A stretch of 64,000 nt of DNA from Pararge aegeria (taxonomy: Eukaryota; Arthropoda; Insecta; Lepidoptera; Nymphalidae), in assembly GCF_905163445.1 (NCBI RefSeq), contig NC_053184.1:12524001-12588000 (forward strand), read 5' to 3'. The position numbers and the translations under genes were made by a program. The first letter of the stretch is position 1, and each line of letters opens with the position of its first letter. Under the pieces are notes generated by a model. The model was not told the origin of the DNA. It did not search any database and saw nothing but the letters and a program-made list of their open reading frames with translations. Of this stretch, positions 10,400-21,318 are shown one piece after another.

Positions 10400-11350
10400 T
10401 TTGATCTTCTTAACCTGTGACAATTCAAGATGATATTTTGAACTTATACTGCGTGATGAATCGGTGATAGGAAAAAAATAGTATGTATTATAATCACAGA
10501 AGTGGTTACTTTAATTTTTTTTAAAGACCATATTTTAGAAATTAATTATCAATCAATTAAATACCTTAACAGTACTGAGTAACCTGTTATATTCTGTTAA
10601 AACACGTACGACTTCTTCAACTACTGTTATACTTCATACAAATTAAAAAGTAACAAGATTTTAACAACAATGTGTAAACTGTAAAGTAACACTCAGAACC
10701 ACAGACATCAGACACATGACACAACACCAAGTGAAGGATTAAAAAAAAACAACACGGTCATGGATTCAAGTCCAAATCTGTACAGATAATAATATTGTAT
10801 GCGAAAGTTAGCGTCGTGGACACATCTGTGAATATGATTTAAATTATATTATAATATGGATTGGAAATGAAACAGAAAAAACAGTACAACCGTATGCTAG
10901 AGCGAGATAGATCACACTATACTAGACGAGGTCACTTAGAAACGCTATGGACCTGAAAGGACTTTGCGTTAACAGCGCAAATCAAATTAAATACTACTTA
11001 TTTATTAAAATTATTTTATAGTGATATTTGGTATTTTTTGACTCGATTAATTATGTTTGCGTGTGCAGTGCCCGGATTTATCTCAACAAGAAAAGAAATC
11101 TTGTATGTCCATTAAAAGGTCATTGTAATTTTGTAGTAAAATCTTCTAAAGAACTACCTCGTCCTTTAGCCGCGTCCGATAATTTGTTGACCGTCCTTGA
11201 CCAATATCCTTGAACGTAACCTCGTCCAACATCGTTCGAGAGATTTTTTGCACGGATGTTTCGCACTGTGCAGACTCTTCGGTCTGACAGTCAGCCGCGG
11301 TTTATAGATACATCCGATAGTTTGTTTCTACCTTTCGTTTTCAATTGCTA
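10400..11350. promoter_or_regulatory. Upstream region of Dbp80
   Basis: AT-rich DNA that should hold the Dbp80 promoter and 5'-UTR exon (reverse strand). I cannot place the transcription start. Frames up to 61 codons occur but do not resemble known proteins. Confidence 0.3.
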
Positions 11351-11356
11351 ATCTAT

Positions 11357-11680
11357 CATCATCATATCAACCGATTACCGGCCCACTACAGGGCACAACA
11401 AGGCCTATTACACGGTTTTTCTCTCACAATGAGAAGAGCTTAAGCCGTTGTCCACCACCCTGGCCCAGTGTGAATCGGTGGACTTCTCGCGCCTTTGAGA
11501 ACATTATGGAGAATTCTCAGGCATGCAGGTTTTCTCACGATATTTTTCTGCATCGTCGCAGCAAGTGATATTTAAATTGCTTAACGCACTTAACTTAGAA
11601 AAGTTAGAGGTGCGTAGGTAGAGCTTCGAGCTTTGCCCCCTGAAATTGAAGCACTTAACCTAACCGCTCGGCACCTACTC
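11357..11680 (-). repeat. SINE-like repeat (family 'CACTACAGGGCA')
   Basis: A better-preserved copy of the 1673 family: CATCATCATATCAACCGATTACCGG, CCCACTACAGGGCACAACA, AATGAGAAGAGCTTAAGCCG, TCTCAGGCATGCAGG, TTTCTCACGATATTTTTCTGC and AACTTAGAAAAGTTAGAGGTGCG. The tRNA-like head at the right end is truncated. Confidence 0.7.
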
Positions 11681-13294
11681 AATCACTGACTAATCATGAA
11701 ATCTCAGGAACTATAAAGCCTACATACTCTGAAAAGTAGTTAGTAGTTAGTTAGGTAGTACCTTTTAGGACGTAGGTGTCAGATACGAAACCCTAAGTAA
11801 ACTAACTACTTGAAAGTCTAATGTTTTTGAAGTTATATACGTTGGTATACTTTCGCTTAAAATAATAAAAATCTATATAATATATTATTTTGGAAGTCCA
11901 TTTTAAAGAGTGGTAAAATAGGGGATGTAAGTTTTTGCTCAAATTCATTAAGTCCAAAAACATTAACAACCTACATTGGGTAGAACAGGGCTTATTTGTT
12001 TGCTTAAAAGTAAAAGTTAGGTGTTCAAATTAGGGTTACAAATATTATATATAAATACAAGATCCGGTGACGCATGCTGTGGTTTTATGGTATTTCGTAC
12101 AATTATTAGGTAGGTACCTACTGAAGACATAATTCGCAATAAAATAATATTGCAAATATAAAACATGCATTCAAAAAAAATAAACTTATAATTGGTTTAG
12201 TAGTTGCGCAATTTATCCCGGACAAGCATCGTAACACATTAAATAATATACTAGCAGTTGCCCGTGACTTCGTCCGTGATTACATTTTGTTTTGCCTCGA
12301 AATTAAAGTCCGCAGGACTGCCTGTGACTATTTCCAGCAAAATCTATTCCATGATTTTTTCGTTATCAGACATTACAGTCAGACAGAAACACATGTTCTT
12401 TATGTCTCTATAGGTACTGTAATATAATTACATCTTTATAAAAACGAAGTTTAAAAAAATGCTGTTAAAAACTCTAAATATAAAAAAAAGGAAATTATCC
12501 TCTGCAGGGTAATTTAAGCGGATGCCCACGACTTCGTCTGTATATAATTCTTGTTATCTGTGAGCTTGAGAAGATATCCCGTGGTACCTATGCCCTTATC
12601 CAGAATGAAAGCTACCGGCATATTTCAATTTCCTTAAGATCGGTTCAATAGTTTCTACGGTAGATGGCTATACGGTACGTTAGATGAAAATTTCAAAGTA
12701 TCTGTTTACCTCTAACTTTCAAAAATATAGGACTTTCGTACAAAATTCTCACCCATGTTTTACTCATTCATACCCATTTTTACCTTTAGTGGTAGATTTG
12801 CACAGAATATTTTCTGAACTTATGTCTATGCTTGAAATGTAACATTTAAATTTACTTTTAAATTTTAGGTTTGTAGACTAAACAATAAAAAAATCAGTAA
12901 AAACTTTCATTTCAATTTATATAGTGTTTTTATTATTTAAAGCTGGTATCCTTAATGCCGATTTCTACGTACCGAACTTCAAAAACATAGGGAATAACAG
13001 GGAATCTTCTAAAGCTCACGAGAAATAAGGAATTCTACGCAGTCGAGTTCGCGGACATCAGCTCAAATTACCTTGAGGTGCATTCTATTAAAAACCCTTA
13101 TTTTTAACTATGCAGAGATTTTTAACAGTATTTTTAAAACTGCGCGTCTCTAAATCAAATGCATAATATTGTTAATTTGAGAGTGTGTCTTCTGTCTGAT
13201 TGACGTATACATTATGGAAGTGATTAAAGGTTCTGAGGAAGATAGAACTATTCGATCCCGCCATTTCGTTTAATCTCCTTTTTATTTATTTAGT
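11681..13294. other. Intergenic; two 'TTCGTCCG' repeat relics
   Basis: Relics of a dispersed unit start at about 12250 (TAGCAGTTGCCCGTGACTTCGTCCGTG) and 12515 (GCGGATGCCCACGACTTCGTCTG...). The second runs to CCTTAAGATCGGTTCAATAG, as in LINE 3' UTRs of the RTE type. The remainder is unannotatable AT-rich DNA with no gene. Confidence 0.4.
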
Positions 13295-13910
13295 TAATGA
13301 TGGACCAAGCAGATAGCCTACGTGATAATAAGTAGAAAACCATCGCCTATTAATAGAGCAACACTTCGCAGGGCATGCAAGGAACTCATTCCACAAAGTG
13401 TTGCCCTGTTTCCATCAATTTTCATCTGGATGCCTGGTATTCTTTACTATTTGATATACCAGATCATTTCTACCACGCACTTGTAAATTGTGGAACAATC
13501 TCCCATCCGATGTGTTTCTTCAAAAATACAATCTAGAGTTATTCGAGCGGCGGATAAACAAATTCCTTAAAAGCCGGCAACGCATCAGTGGCTCACTGGC
13601 GACTCAGCGGCGGTGATCACTTAAAATCAGGTAACCCACTTGCTCGTTTGCCCGCTATTAATATAAAAAATAAAAAAAAAAAAACAATCTGAGGCGTAGA
13701 TTTGAAGCACTGGATTCATGTACCTGGATTTACACCGGCAACTACGCTCTTCAGACCGAAACACAGCATTGCAACAATGCTTCTTAGTGGCAGAAATAAG
13801 CATGGTGGTGGTGGTACATCCGCGGACGAGCTCCGTCACAAAAGCTCTACTACTTACCAATAAGTCATGTCATGATCACGCGGACGAAGTAGCGGGAAAA
13901 AGCTAGTATA
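13295..13910 (+). repeat. Dispersed repeat (family 'GATGGACCAAGCAGATGGCC'), two segments
   Basis: Segment 13295-13430 has ATGGACCAAGCAGATAGCC, AACACTTCGCAGGGCATGCAAGGAA and AAGTGTTGCCC. Segment 13685-13910 has GAGGCGTAGA, TACACCGGCAACTACGCTCTTCAGACC, GAAATAAGCATGG. Both belong to one family, also at 37435 (reverse), 42755 (reverse), 58400, 59880 and 61400. Positions 13440-13680, with TGGAACAATCTCCCATCCGATGTG and TTATTCGAGCGGCGGATAAAC, look like a LINE C-terminal fragment or tail inserted between them. Confidence 0.55.
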
Positions 13911-15739
13911 CTATATGAACGGTTTATCAATTAAAGGTTTACTTCATAGGGTCAACCAGTCAAGCATGTAAACATGGAAATGTAATAATTATCATTTATC
14001 AGAATAATACATATACGACTAATAAATAGCTTTAAGACACAATTTATATGTATTGAAAACATTTGATAAGATGCGATATTTAACCTGATGTTAGTATCTA
14101 TTGACTAAACATCACCGCACATTGCCTTATGAAAAGCTGAGTTAAATGATTTTATCTCAAAGATTATTTATTAAAATAATATAGATTTTAGATAAAAATA
14201 ATAAAATAGTTATTTTCTTTCCTGGTCTTGTAAATTATTTATCATATTATGTTTTATTCCAAGTATTAAAATATAAATGAAATAAAATAAATAAAATTTC
14301 TTGACCATCTAAGACTTGATGATTGTTATTTTATACTGAAATTGATTTCGAAATTTTGTCAAGAAGAATTTTTTTAAAAGAATATTTAACTACTACGACG
14401 GTTCATTGGCGCAATCGGCCGTCGATAGATAGTACTTGATACTATCCAGTACAAAATAATTATTTACATCGGTTAAAATTTAGCGGAGTCGTGGTGATAA
14501 ATTGTCAAAAACTTTCATCGCCTCACCCAAAAGAACAGAGCTGGTATTCGGGATAAAAAGTGTTCTATTTCCTTTCTCGTAGTATGAACTCAAATCATGC
14601 AAAGCTTCATTTGAATGATACGGACAGACAGAAAGACTGACACGGATGAAAAGTTTTGGGTTCAGTATCGATGCTCTCCAAAAAAATTATTAAAATATCT
14701 TCAATGTACAGAATTCAACCCGTTACAGGCTTATTATAAGTTCTAGCTGACCCGCGCAACTTCGTCTGCACCAAATCGGTTATTACCGTTCTTAATATTT
14801 TAAATAAACCTAGAACAAATCTGCAGCGCAAACTACCGGGTCTAGTTTTATTTCCAAACTTATTGGACTATAGGGACCCACTCAAACACATAACTTCGTA
14901 TGAGTAAAAATTTAAAAACAATAACTAAACCATGATCACACTGTCACTTGCCGGTTCCAACTGTGAATCCGAACTATCTACGAACCACACTTAAACACAT
15001 ACTCGTACCTCGTCAGTTTGCAAAAAATCTTTTTAAATCTTAAATCTAATGATTAAGGAGATGTGTATAGAAAGTTAGAATAAAACGTTTCACCAACTCT
15101 TAAGTGATAGCTATTAGTGAACGGTTGATGCACGCCTAGGAATCTTCTTAGATTTTGCGTTACTTATTTAGGCATTGCCTTTAAGAATATAGATAGATTT
15201 AGTTGTTGACAGATTACTAGTGTTGACAAACACAACAAGATTCACGTTCTGGCGCAAAATTATGTAGCACACGTATGTAACACTTCAGTTTACGTATTGT
15301 ATCCTCCTGAACTGACTCACTTATAATATAAAAACTTGCACTATTTCCCAAGTGAGTGTATTAAACATACCCACATAGATCAATAAAAACATACATCTAC
15401 AAAATTTTGTATCTATATTTATTTGAGAACTTAAATGGAGATGGGCGGGTCACATTCAAAGATGTCAAGACATTAGACGGACAAAAATTGTTACCTTGTC
15501 CTTGTCCTTACATAAATGTTCTAAATTAGATAGTATAAGTACAATAAGGGCAATATACGAGTATTACTTAGTTAAGAAAACATTATAAATAGAAAATAAG
15601 AAATTAGGATTAAGAAAAATTATAGTTAACTCTATTATATTTAGCTAGTAAGATACTTAATTGTAAGAAATGTAAATAAAGCTTCATTATTATCATTATT
15701 TATTTGAACGCTCTAATAGATTAACCTAAAATAAACGGT
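13911..15739. other. Intergenic; scattered repeat relics
   Basis: It holds a short SINE-head-like stretch near 14400 (TTCATTGGCGCAATCGGCC), a 'TAGCTGACCCGCGCAACTTCGTCTGC' repeat at about 14745-14870, and at 15450-15710 a LINE-like 3' tail ending AATAAAGCTTCATTATTATCATTATTT. No gene seen. Confidence 0.4.
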
Positions 15740-15797
15740 GTATATTTCGTCTTACAACAGTCATGCTGGGTCATGACTGTTGTAAGACGAAATATAC
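15740..15797. repeat. Perfect hairpin, 26-bp arms, 6-nt loop
   Basis: Arms are 15740-15765 and 15772-15797, exactly complementary, with loop CTGGGT. The arm starts GTATATTTCGTCTTACAACA. Confidence 0.9.
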
Positions 15798-16258
15798 AAT
15801 TAAGCTGTCCAATGCCATACTAACTACTTGTTTAGTGTATAAGAAGTACCTACCTATCTTATATCGAGTTTGCGGTCGTTTCATGCAACCGAAAAAAAAA
15901 TTCGAATAGGTATCTTCTTAATCTGGTCAGCTGCTTCCAAAACTTTTTAGAGATATATTTATGTTTCAATTATTACATCTAGTAAAGTAAAGTTTAATTA
16001 TTTTGATATTGTTGAATCTTATTGTAGAACAAATAGATTGAATATTAAGTCAAACGTAGATAGCCTAAAAAATAACTGTGTGTTTCTAATATGTGTATCT
16101 ATAAATGACTAAAAATGTGTAAGATGCAGTATGCGATAAATTTATGAGAAAACAAGAAGCACCTAGTCTACCTAGATTTATAAACATAATAAGTTGTCTC
16201 TTAGATCACTTACATCGTAAACTTATTACCAAGCGGACACAACACCGTTCAATTCCAT

Positions 16259-16706
16259 ATCTAAGGTAAGACAACAAGAAAAACCTAATATGGGCTAGAT
16301 GCGAGCCTGACTAGCGTATATTTAAAAAAAAACGTGGCTATTTATTATATGCAGTGGTATCGAATTATACAACCGCCTTAAAAAATACTTGATTCATTTC
16401 GTGTACCTATTTATACCATCTGTTAGTTACGTATCTACCCAACATAAATTTACTTTTAATACATTTTGTGCGCCTATAATCATCAATGTTATTTTTTTTT
16501 AGAAATCTAAGGTAAGACAACTAGAAAGAACTACTATAGGCTAGATGCGAGCCGACAAGCGTGTTTAAAAAAAAAAAACGTGGCTATATTATGTATTATG
16601 CAGTGGTATCGAATTATATAACAGCCTTAAAAAAATACTTGATACATTTCGTGTACGTATCTATACATTTTGAGAGCCTATAATCATCAATGTATTTTTT
16701 TTAGAA
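16259..16706 (+). repeat. Two-copy tandem duplication (about 246 and 201 bp)
   Basis: Copy 1 is 16259-16504 and copy 2 is 16505-16706. Both run from ATCTAAGGTAAGACAAC through GGCTAGATGCGAGCC, an A-tract then CGTGGCTAT, CAGTGGTATCGAATTAT, CTTGAT.CATTTCGTGTAC and CCTATAATCATCAATGT to a T-tract and TAGAA. Copy 2 lacks about 45 bp found in copy 1, and the copies have diverged at several sites. Confidence 0.8.
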
Positions 16707-17120
16707 TTCGAACATATCGTGATGGCTACTAAGAAATTTGCGGGACCTTCTCCTTACGTTATTAATACCACATATCCGGAAGTCGACTTCAGACACACTG
16801 AGTAAGATACTCTTTCCGCTTATGCTACACTTGTATTTTAACTTGACTAACATATCGAAAATAAAAGATTTAAAATTAATGTTAATGTAAGATGTGTAGA
16901 GACTAACTAGCATGCGCGTGTCCCTTAAAACTCGAAAATGGGTAGATCGATTTGAAGTTTGGTTTGAACTAAAGAAAATTAAAAATAATCCAAAGGAACA
17001 TCCGAAAAACTCAATTTAAGTAGTAATTTTGTATCAGAATATTTATCGTCTTCGATAAATTAAATAATAAGTAATAAGTTCTTTATAGTTGTTCTACCTT
17101 TTTAATCAGGTATATAAACA
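16707..17120. promoter_or_regulatory. Upstream of the Idh-like gene
   Basis: Non-coding, AT-rich, presumably with the promoter of the dehydrogenase gene. If the exon starting near 17110 is internal (TTTTTAATCAG acceptor at 17099-17109), the true promoter is farther upstream. Confidence 0.3.
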
Positions 17121-20100
17121 ATGCCACAGCAAAAAAAAGCAGAACTTCAGCTGCACCAGTAGTCGCAGCCATCTTTGGTCTTGGTCGTGCTGGCTCCATC
17201 CACTTGAGTAGTATAATTCGCAATCCGCGCATAATTTTAAAATATATTGTCGATGATCGGCCTGAAATATTTACTGAACTGAAATCGTACTGGAAGCTTG
17301 AAGACCAAGTCGTTTGCCTTACGTCGAAGAACGCTGACCGTGTCTACAAAGATAAGTCGTAAGTATTGTTGGAAATAACTATGAATACGATTAAAGGCCT
17401 CCGCTCACTTATAGAATCAACGACCACAAGTTGAAAACGAGTGGACAAAGCCTCTTCAACCAGTCTACAGCTCGGCATCGACTATCACATCGGTGCACGG
17501 TGAACGCGGTGCCGACGAATCAGTATGGCATCGTGAACAAGATGCGACGTCAACGAGCTGTCAACGGTTCATTGACGATTTGCAACAGGTAGCAACCTGT
17601 TGCAAATCGTCAATCTTCGTGGTAGGCGAGCTGTAGGTGGTTAGAAGTTTACGTAGTCCACTCGTAGTGGATTATTTTCTTATTGTAATACAACTCACTG
17701 TTTGGCGCATGACATAACGCTGACTTTTCATTGCTCTTATTGAGTTGAGTTGTTGTCGAGTCGACGTCGAGTCGTGGTGTACGTAGGCCCTTATACGAAC
17801 AATTACTATTAATATTACAACAATCCTTTTTATTGTTTTTCTTTTCAATTAATTGTATTGTCTGTTTAGAGTTAACACTGTCTTCATTGCTTCCCCAACT
17901 TACACGCACCATGACATTGTCGTGAATGCTATCGCTAACAACAAAGACGTGTTCTGCGAAAAGCCGATTGCTGAGACTATCGAAGAAACTAGAAAATGTT
18001 ATGAAGCCTCTAAAGCTAAAGGTCGCGTTCTTTTTTCCGCCTTCAACCGGCGGTTCGATCCAGCTTATAGATCACTAAAAGAGAGAGCACGACAGGGAGA
18101 AGTAGGCCATATTCAAATTCTTAAAGTGACATCGAGGGATTCACCCCTGCCTACTATCAACTACTTATCGACATCAGGTAAATTATTGCATTTATTAAGG
18201 AAATAACTATTTTTCAGTTTTCAGGGTTCCGTAACCCAAAGGGTCAATTAGTCGCCCATATGTTTGTATTTCTGTCAGATTTTTCGCCAGTGCCGGTTGG
18301 CTACCGAAGAGAGGACCCGATATGTCCAATTGGGTTCGGGCGTACCCGCGGTATCTGGTTGAGCTCTAGAGTCTAAAACAACTGCCATTCTCTTGGTTTT
18401 TTACCCCTGATAAAAAATTAAGCAAATAAGAAAACGTTTAAACAGCGGTTGCACCTCCTTACGTTTACGGCGCAATTCGCAAATATCTGAGGAATGCACT
18501 CAAATCTCAGTCTAGCAGTCCACCACCACCTGGAGACTGAGAAGCCGCACTTGCAACTTTAAACCTCGTACGGGGTTTGCAGGTATGTTCGCAATTATGG
18601 CTGCTGCCGGTGCCTCGGTAACTTGGAGGTGCCCAACATTTCTGTCTTATGGTGTTATTTCGCAACGCAAGACACCGGACGGGTATTATGTTGTCAATAT
18701 CCCAAAAACATGCTCAAAGCGAATCGAATCTTCTTTTCTTATACGCATAGCTGGGATTTGCAACCTAATTTTGGGATTTGTTTCCTAATTCTTACAACCT
18801 GGATATCTTTAAAACAAGCGAGAATAGACAAGCGCGTCCCATCTTAGGCTTCATCTGCATGTTGCCTGAAATAAACGTTTATGAAGCCTAAGATGGGACG
18901 CGCTTGTCTATTCTCGCTTCCATCTTAGGCTTCATAAACGTTTATTTCAGGCAACATGCAGATGAAGCCTAAGATGGGACGCGCTTAGAAACGATTGTTA
19001 TTATTATTATTTATTTATTATTAACTTATTGTTATTATTTATTATTATTATTCATAATTCTGACATTCATACGCACGTAAGTCTGTTGCAATTATTGTTC
19101 TAATATTATCTAAGACCATCACCTTTCTGTTGTGACCATAGTAATCTGTGACCCTATTTGACCTTAAATGTAAACACTGCTGATATTATGGTTTGAAACT
19201 ACATACTTGTTTATGACAAATGTGTGAAGTTATTTATCTTGAAGCTCTTAGGCAAAAGTTGTGATACAAAATCATCATTATAAATACTGAGTTTATTAAT
19301 AGTAAGTACTTATTGTGACAGTTGAGATTTTTTTTAGGTCAGATGTCGTCCACAGATGTTTTGTGATAAATTTTTTTAGTAAGTCCTCTATAATGGATAC
19401 TGATGCCAAAACTGTATTTTTTTCATATTTGTCTGTTTGTCTGTCTGTATCTTGGCCGCCATACATTTTTATGAGAGTTTATACATTTTCTGAGATTTCC
19501 AGGGGGAGGGCAGCTGCCCCTCCCCTGCCCCCCCCCCCCCCCCCTGGGTACGCCCATAGGTTTTTTGTCCATTCTTTACGGCCTAACTAAGGAAACGAAC
19601 AGTTTTTTTTTTTGGCATAGAGTTGGTTGAAAGACTACTTTTTATTCCAGGGAGAGTAACGACTCTCACGGGATTTGTATAAAACCGCAAAATATGCGGA
19701 CTAAAAACGCGGGAAACAGTTAGTTATTGCCCTAAAAAAAAGTATCTACCCCATCGACTAAGTACCCCGTTCAAATTACTAGCCTAGTAATTCGTTTTGA
19801 ACTACGTTAAACAGCCTTTCATTTTGTAACTGTAGGTGGTGTCTTTCATGATTGCGTGGTACACGATTTCGATATAGCTTGCTGGATACTCGGCGAACTG
19901 CCCGTTCGTGTACATGCAACCGCTTCTGGGCTCATTACTGAAGTTAAGGCTATTGACGATTTCGACAATATTGCTTTCCTTCTTACATATCCATCTGGCA
20001 CCGTAGCTATTGGTGACAATAGTCGTTTCTGTGCATACGGATACGATCAGAGACTGGAAGTTTTTGGTAACAAAGGTAAGTAATTTTTTAATAATATTTT

Positions 20101-21268
20101 TTTTAAATATAAATTCAAAAATCGCCTTGTTTGTTAAGTGCTTAGCATGTAAAACTGCGCTCTCGATTTTGGGGTTTTCCTTAAAGAAAACTCAGTACTA
20201 GCCCGGAGTTAGGAAATTGTCTGTGTGCATCCCCGTGGCTGGGAGAGCAAGTTAAGCCGTCAGCCCCAGTTATCTTTTCCAACATGTGGTAATATCCTTT
20301 CTCTCATATGAGGCCTGTGCCCACCAGCGGGACGCTAATGGTGGCTAAAATGGTAGTTGTGTTCTGTATTTCTGGCAAGCACTATTCAGTGCCAGTCTAG
20401 AGTTCAAAAATTCGCGTTGTCGTTCTGCACCTCGGAGAGCATATCAAGTCGGGGTTTCAGTCCTGTATAGTTTGTTATAATAATCGTTAAGCGCGCCAAC
20501 CCGCATATAAACAGCTTGGAAGCTCAAAGTTCCAATCTCTATCTCCCAAAAGAAAGGAAACCAGCAGTGGGTTGTTAATGGGTTGAGCATGGTGATGATA
20601 GAATAGGTAATCAATCAAGATAAATGCTTTTTGGATACTTTGCCTCGTTGCGGTGGTATCGAAGCCATTTTATTTTTTAATTCGGTCTTATTTTACTACA
20701 CAAGTTAGTTTTGTTTATATATATATTGATTCTTGTATTAAGATTAAACACTAATTTATTAATTGCAGGTATGATTAAGGTGGAAAACGAGAAACCAGCT
20801 CACTCACTTGAATCTTATATTGGACAGGACGGTATCAAGTTAAACCCTATCTACTATTCATTTCCATCACGTTATAAGATTGCTTACAGACGGGAACTGG
20901 AGCATTTTTTGGATGTTGTACAGTGTACGTATAATCATTTTTTTACTTGGCACATTATTTAAACAAAGATATTTAAAAAAAAATTAACTGATAAAAGCAT
21001 ACTTTTTATTTATTTAAAACTTATTGTTATTCTATTTTTACAACATGCTTAACGCTAAAACTTTACTTTTTTATTAAAACTAATAACTGCGTGAAAAAAA
21101 TTATAACTGCCTATTTTCTTCATTTAAGATGGAGTACCTATTGAAGTATCCAGTTGGCAAACACTTGCCATAAGCAAAATTGCCACTGCTGCGGAAGAGA
21201 GTGCACGCACTGGCAAAACCGTTGAACTTGACTGGAGCAAAGATGGCATCCCGGCTGAATATTCCTAA
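17121..21268 (+). CDS. Gfo/Idh/MocA oxidoreductase, inositol 2-dehydrogenase-like; apparent 1-nt frameshift in exon 1
   Basis: Exons are 17121-17358, 17870-18177, 19836-20075, 20769-20924 and 21129-21268, with all later junctions in phase; the product is about 360 residues. Exon 1 carries the NAD-binding Rossmann motif FGLGRAGSIH. Exon 2 has FIASPTYTHHD and the family's CEKPIAET (catalytic Lys of EKP), then FNRRFDPAY. Exon 3 has GGVFHDCVVHDFDIACWILGE, with the Asp/His of the inositol-dehydrogenase active site, then IGDNSR and GYDQRLEVFG. The last exon is a helical C-terminus ending PAEYS. It probably oxidises a polyol such as myo-inositol in the cytosol; the substrate is inferred. The ATG at 17121 runs into a stop after 13 codons, because the A-tract at 17131-17138 has eight bases; nine would join it to the main frame. 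Otherwise the exon begins at 17110 after an AG and a further 5' exon exists. AATAAA is at 21313-21318. Confidence 0.82.
17359..17869 (+). other. Idh intron 1, with perfect hairpin at 17571-17614
   Basis: The intron opens GTAAGT and closes CTGTTTAG. Arms 17571-17590 and 17595-17614 pair exactly (20 bp, loop AGCA). Confidence 0.85.
18816..18986. repeat. Nested inverted repeat (three-level foldback)
   Basis: A (18816-18854) and A' (18881-18919) are exact 39-bp inverted repeats around a 26-nt spacer L (18855-18880). Directly after comes 16 bp matching A (18920-18935), then L in inverted orientation (18936-18961), exactly complementary to L, then 25 bp identical to A' (18962-18986). No mismatches were found. 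Confidence 0.9.
19528..19544 (+). repeat. Homopolymer C17 in a G/C-rich patch
   Basis: It follows AGGGGGAGGGCAGCTGCCCC, and TGGGTACGCCC comes after. GGGCAGCTGCCC is itself a 12-bp palindrome. Confidence 0.85.
20195..20600 (+). repeat. Dispersed repeat in Idh intron 3 ('AGCCCGGAGTTAGGAAATTG' family)
   Basis: It starts AGCCCGGAGTTAGGAAATTG, then CATCCCCGTG, GAGAGCAAGTTAAGCCGTC, AGGCCTGTGCCCACCAGCGGG. A second partial module (AGTTCAAAAATTCGCGTTG...ACCAGCAGTGGGTTGTTAATGGG) follows from 20400. A weakly similar start is at 51000-51050. Its clade is not identified. Confidence 0.5.
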
Positions 21269-21312
21269 AGTAATCTAAATCTGCTGAAGAAATATTAGTA
21301 TATATTTATTTA

Positions 21313-21318
21313 AATAAA
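21313..21318 (+). terminator. Polyadenylation signal of the Idh-like gene
   Basis: AATAAA 45 bp after the stop. Confidence 0.6.

Larger units (their letters stand above)
18178..19835 (+). other. Idh intron 2, containing LINE remnants, nested foldback and poly-C
   Basis: GTAAAT donor and CTGTAG acceptor. The intron holds an unassigned repeat at 18220-18560 (CAGGGTTCCGTAACC...), a degraded LINE C-terminal relic at about 18585-18815 (ATCTTTAAAACAAG, paired with a similar piece at 53820), the nested inverted repeat 18816-18986, AT-rich simple sequence (TTATTATTATT) at 18990-19060, and a C17 run at 19528-19544. Confidence 0.7.

Noticed and set aside
18990..19060. Structured ncRNA in the TTATTATT tract
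   Set aside because: It is simple A/T sequence with no specific pairing.
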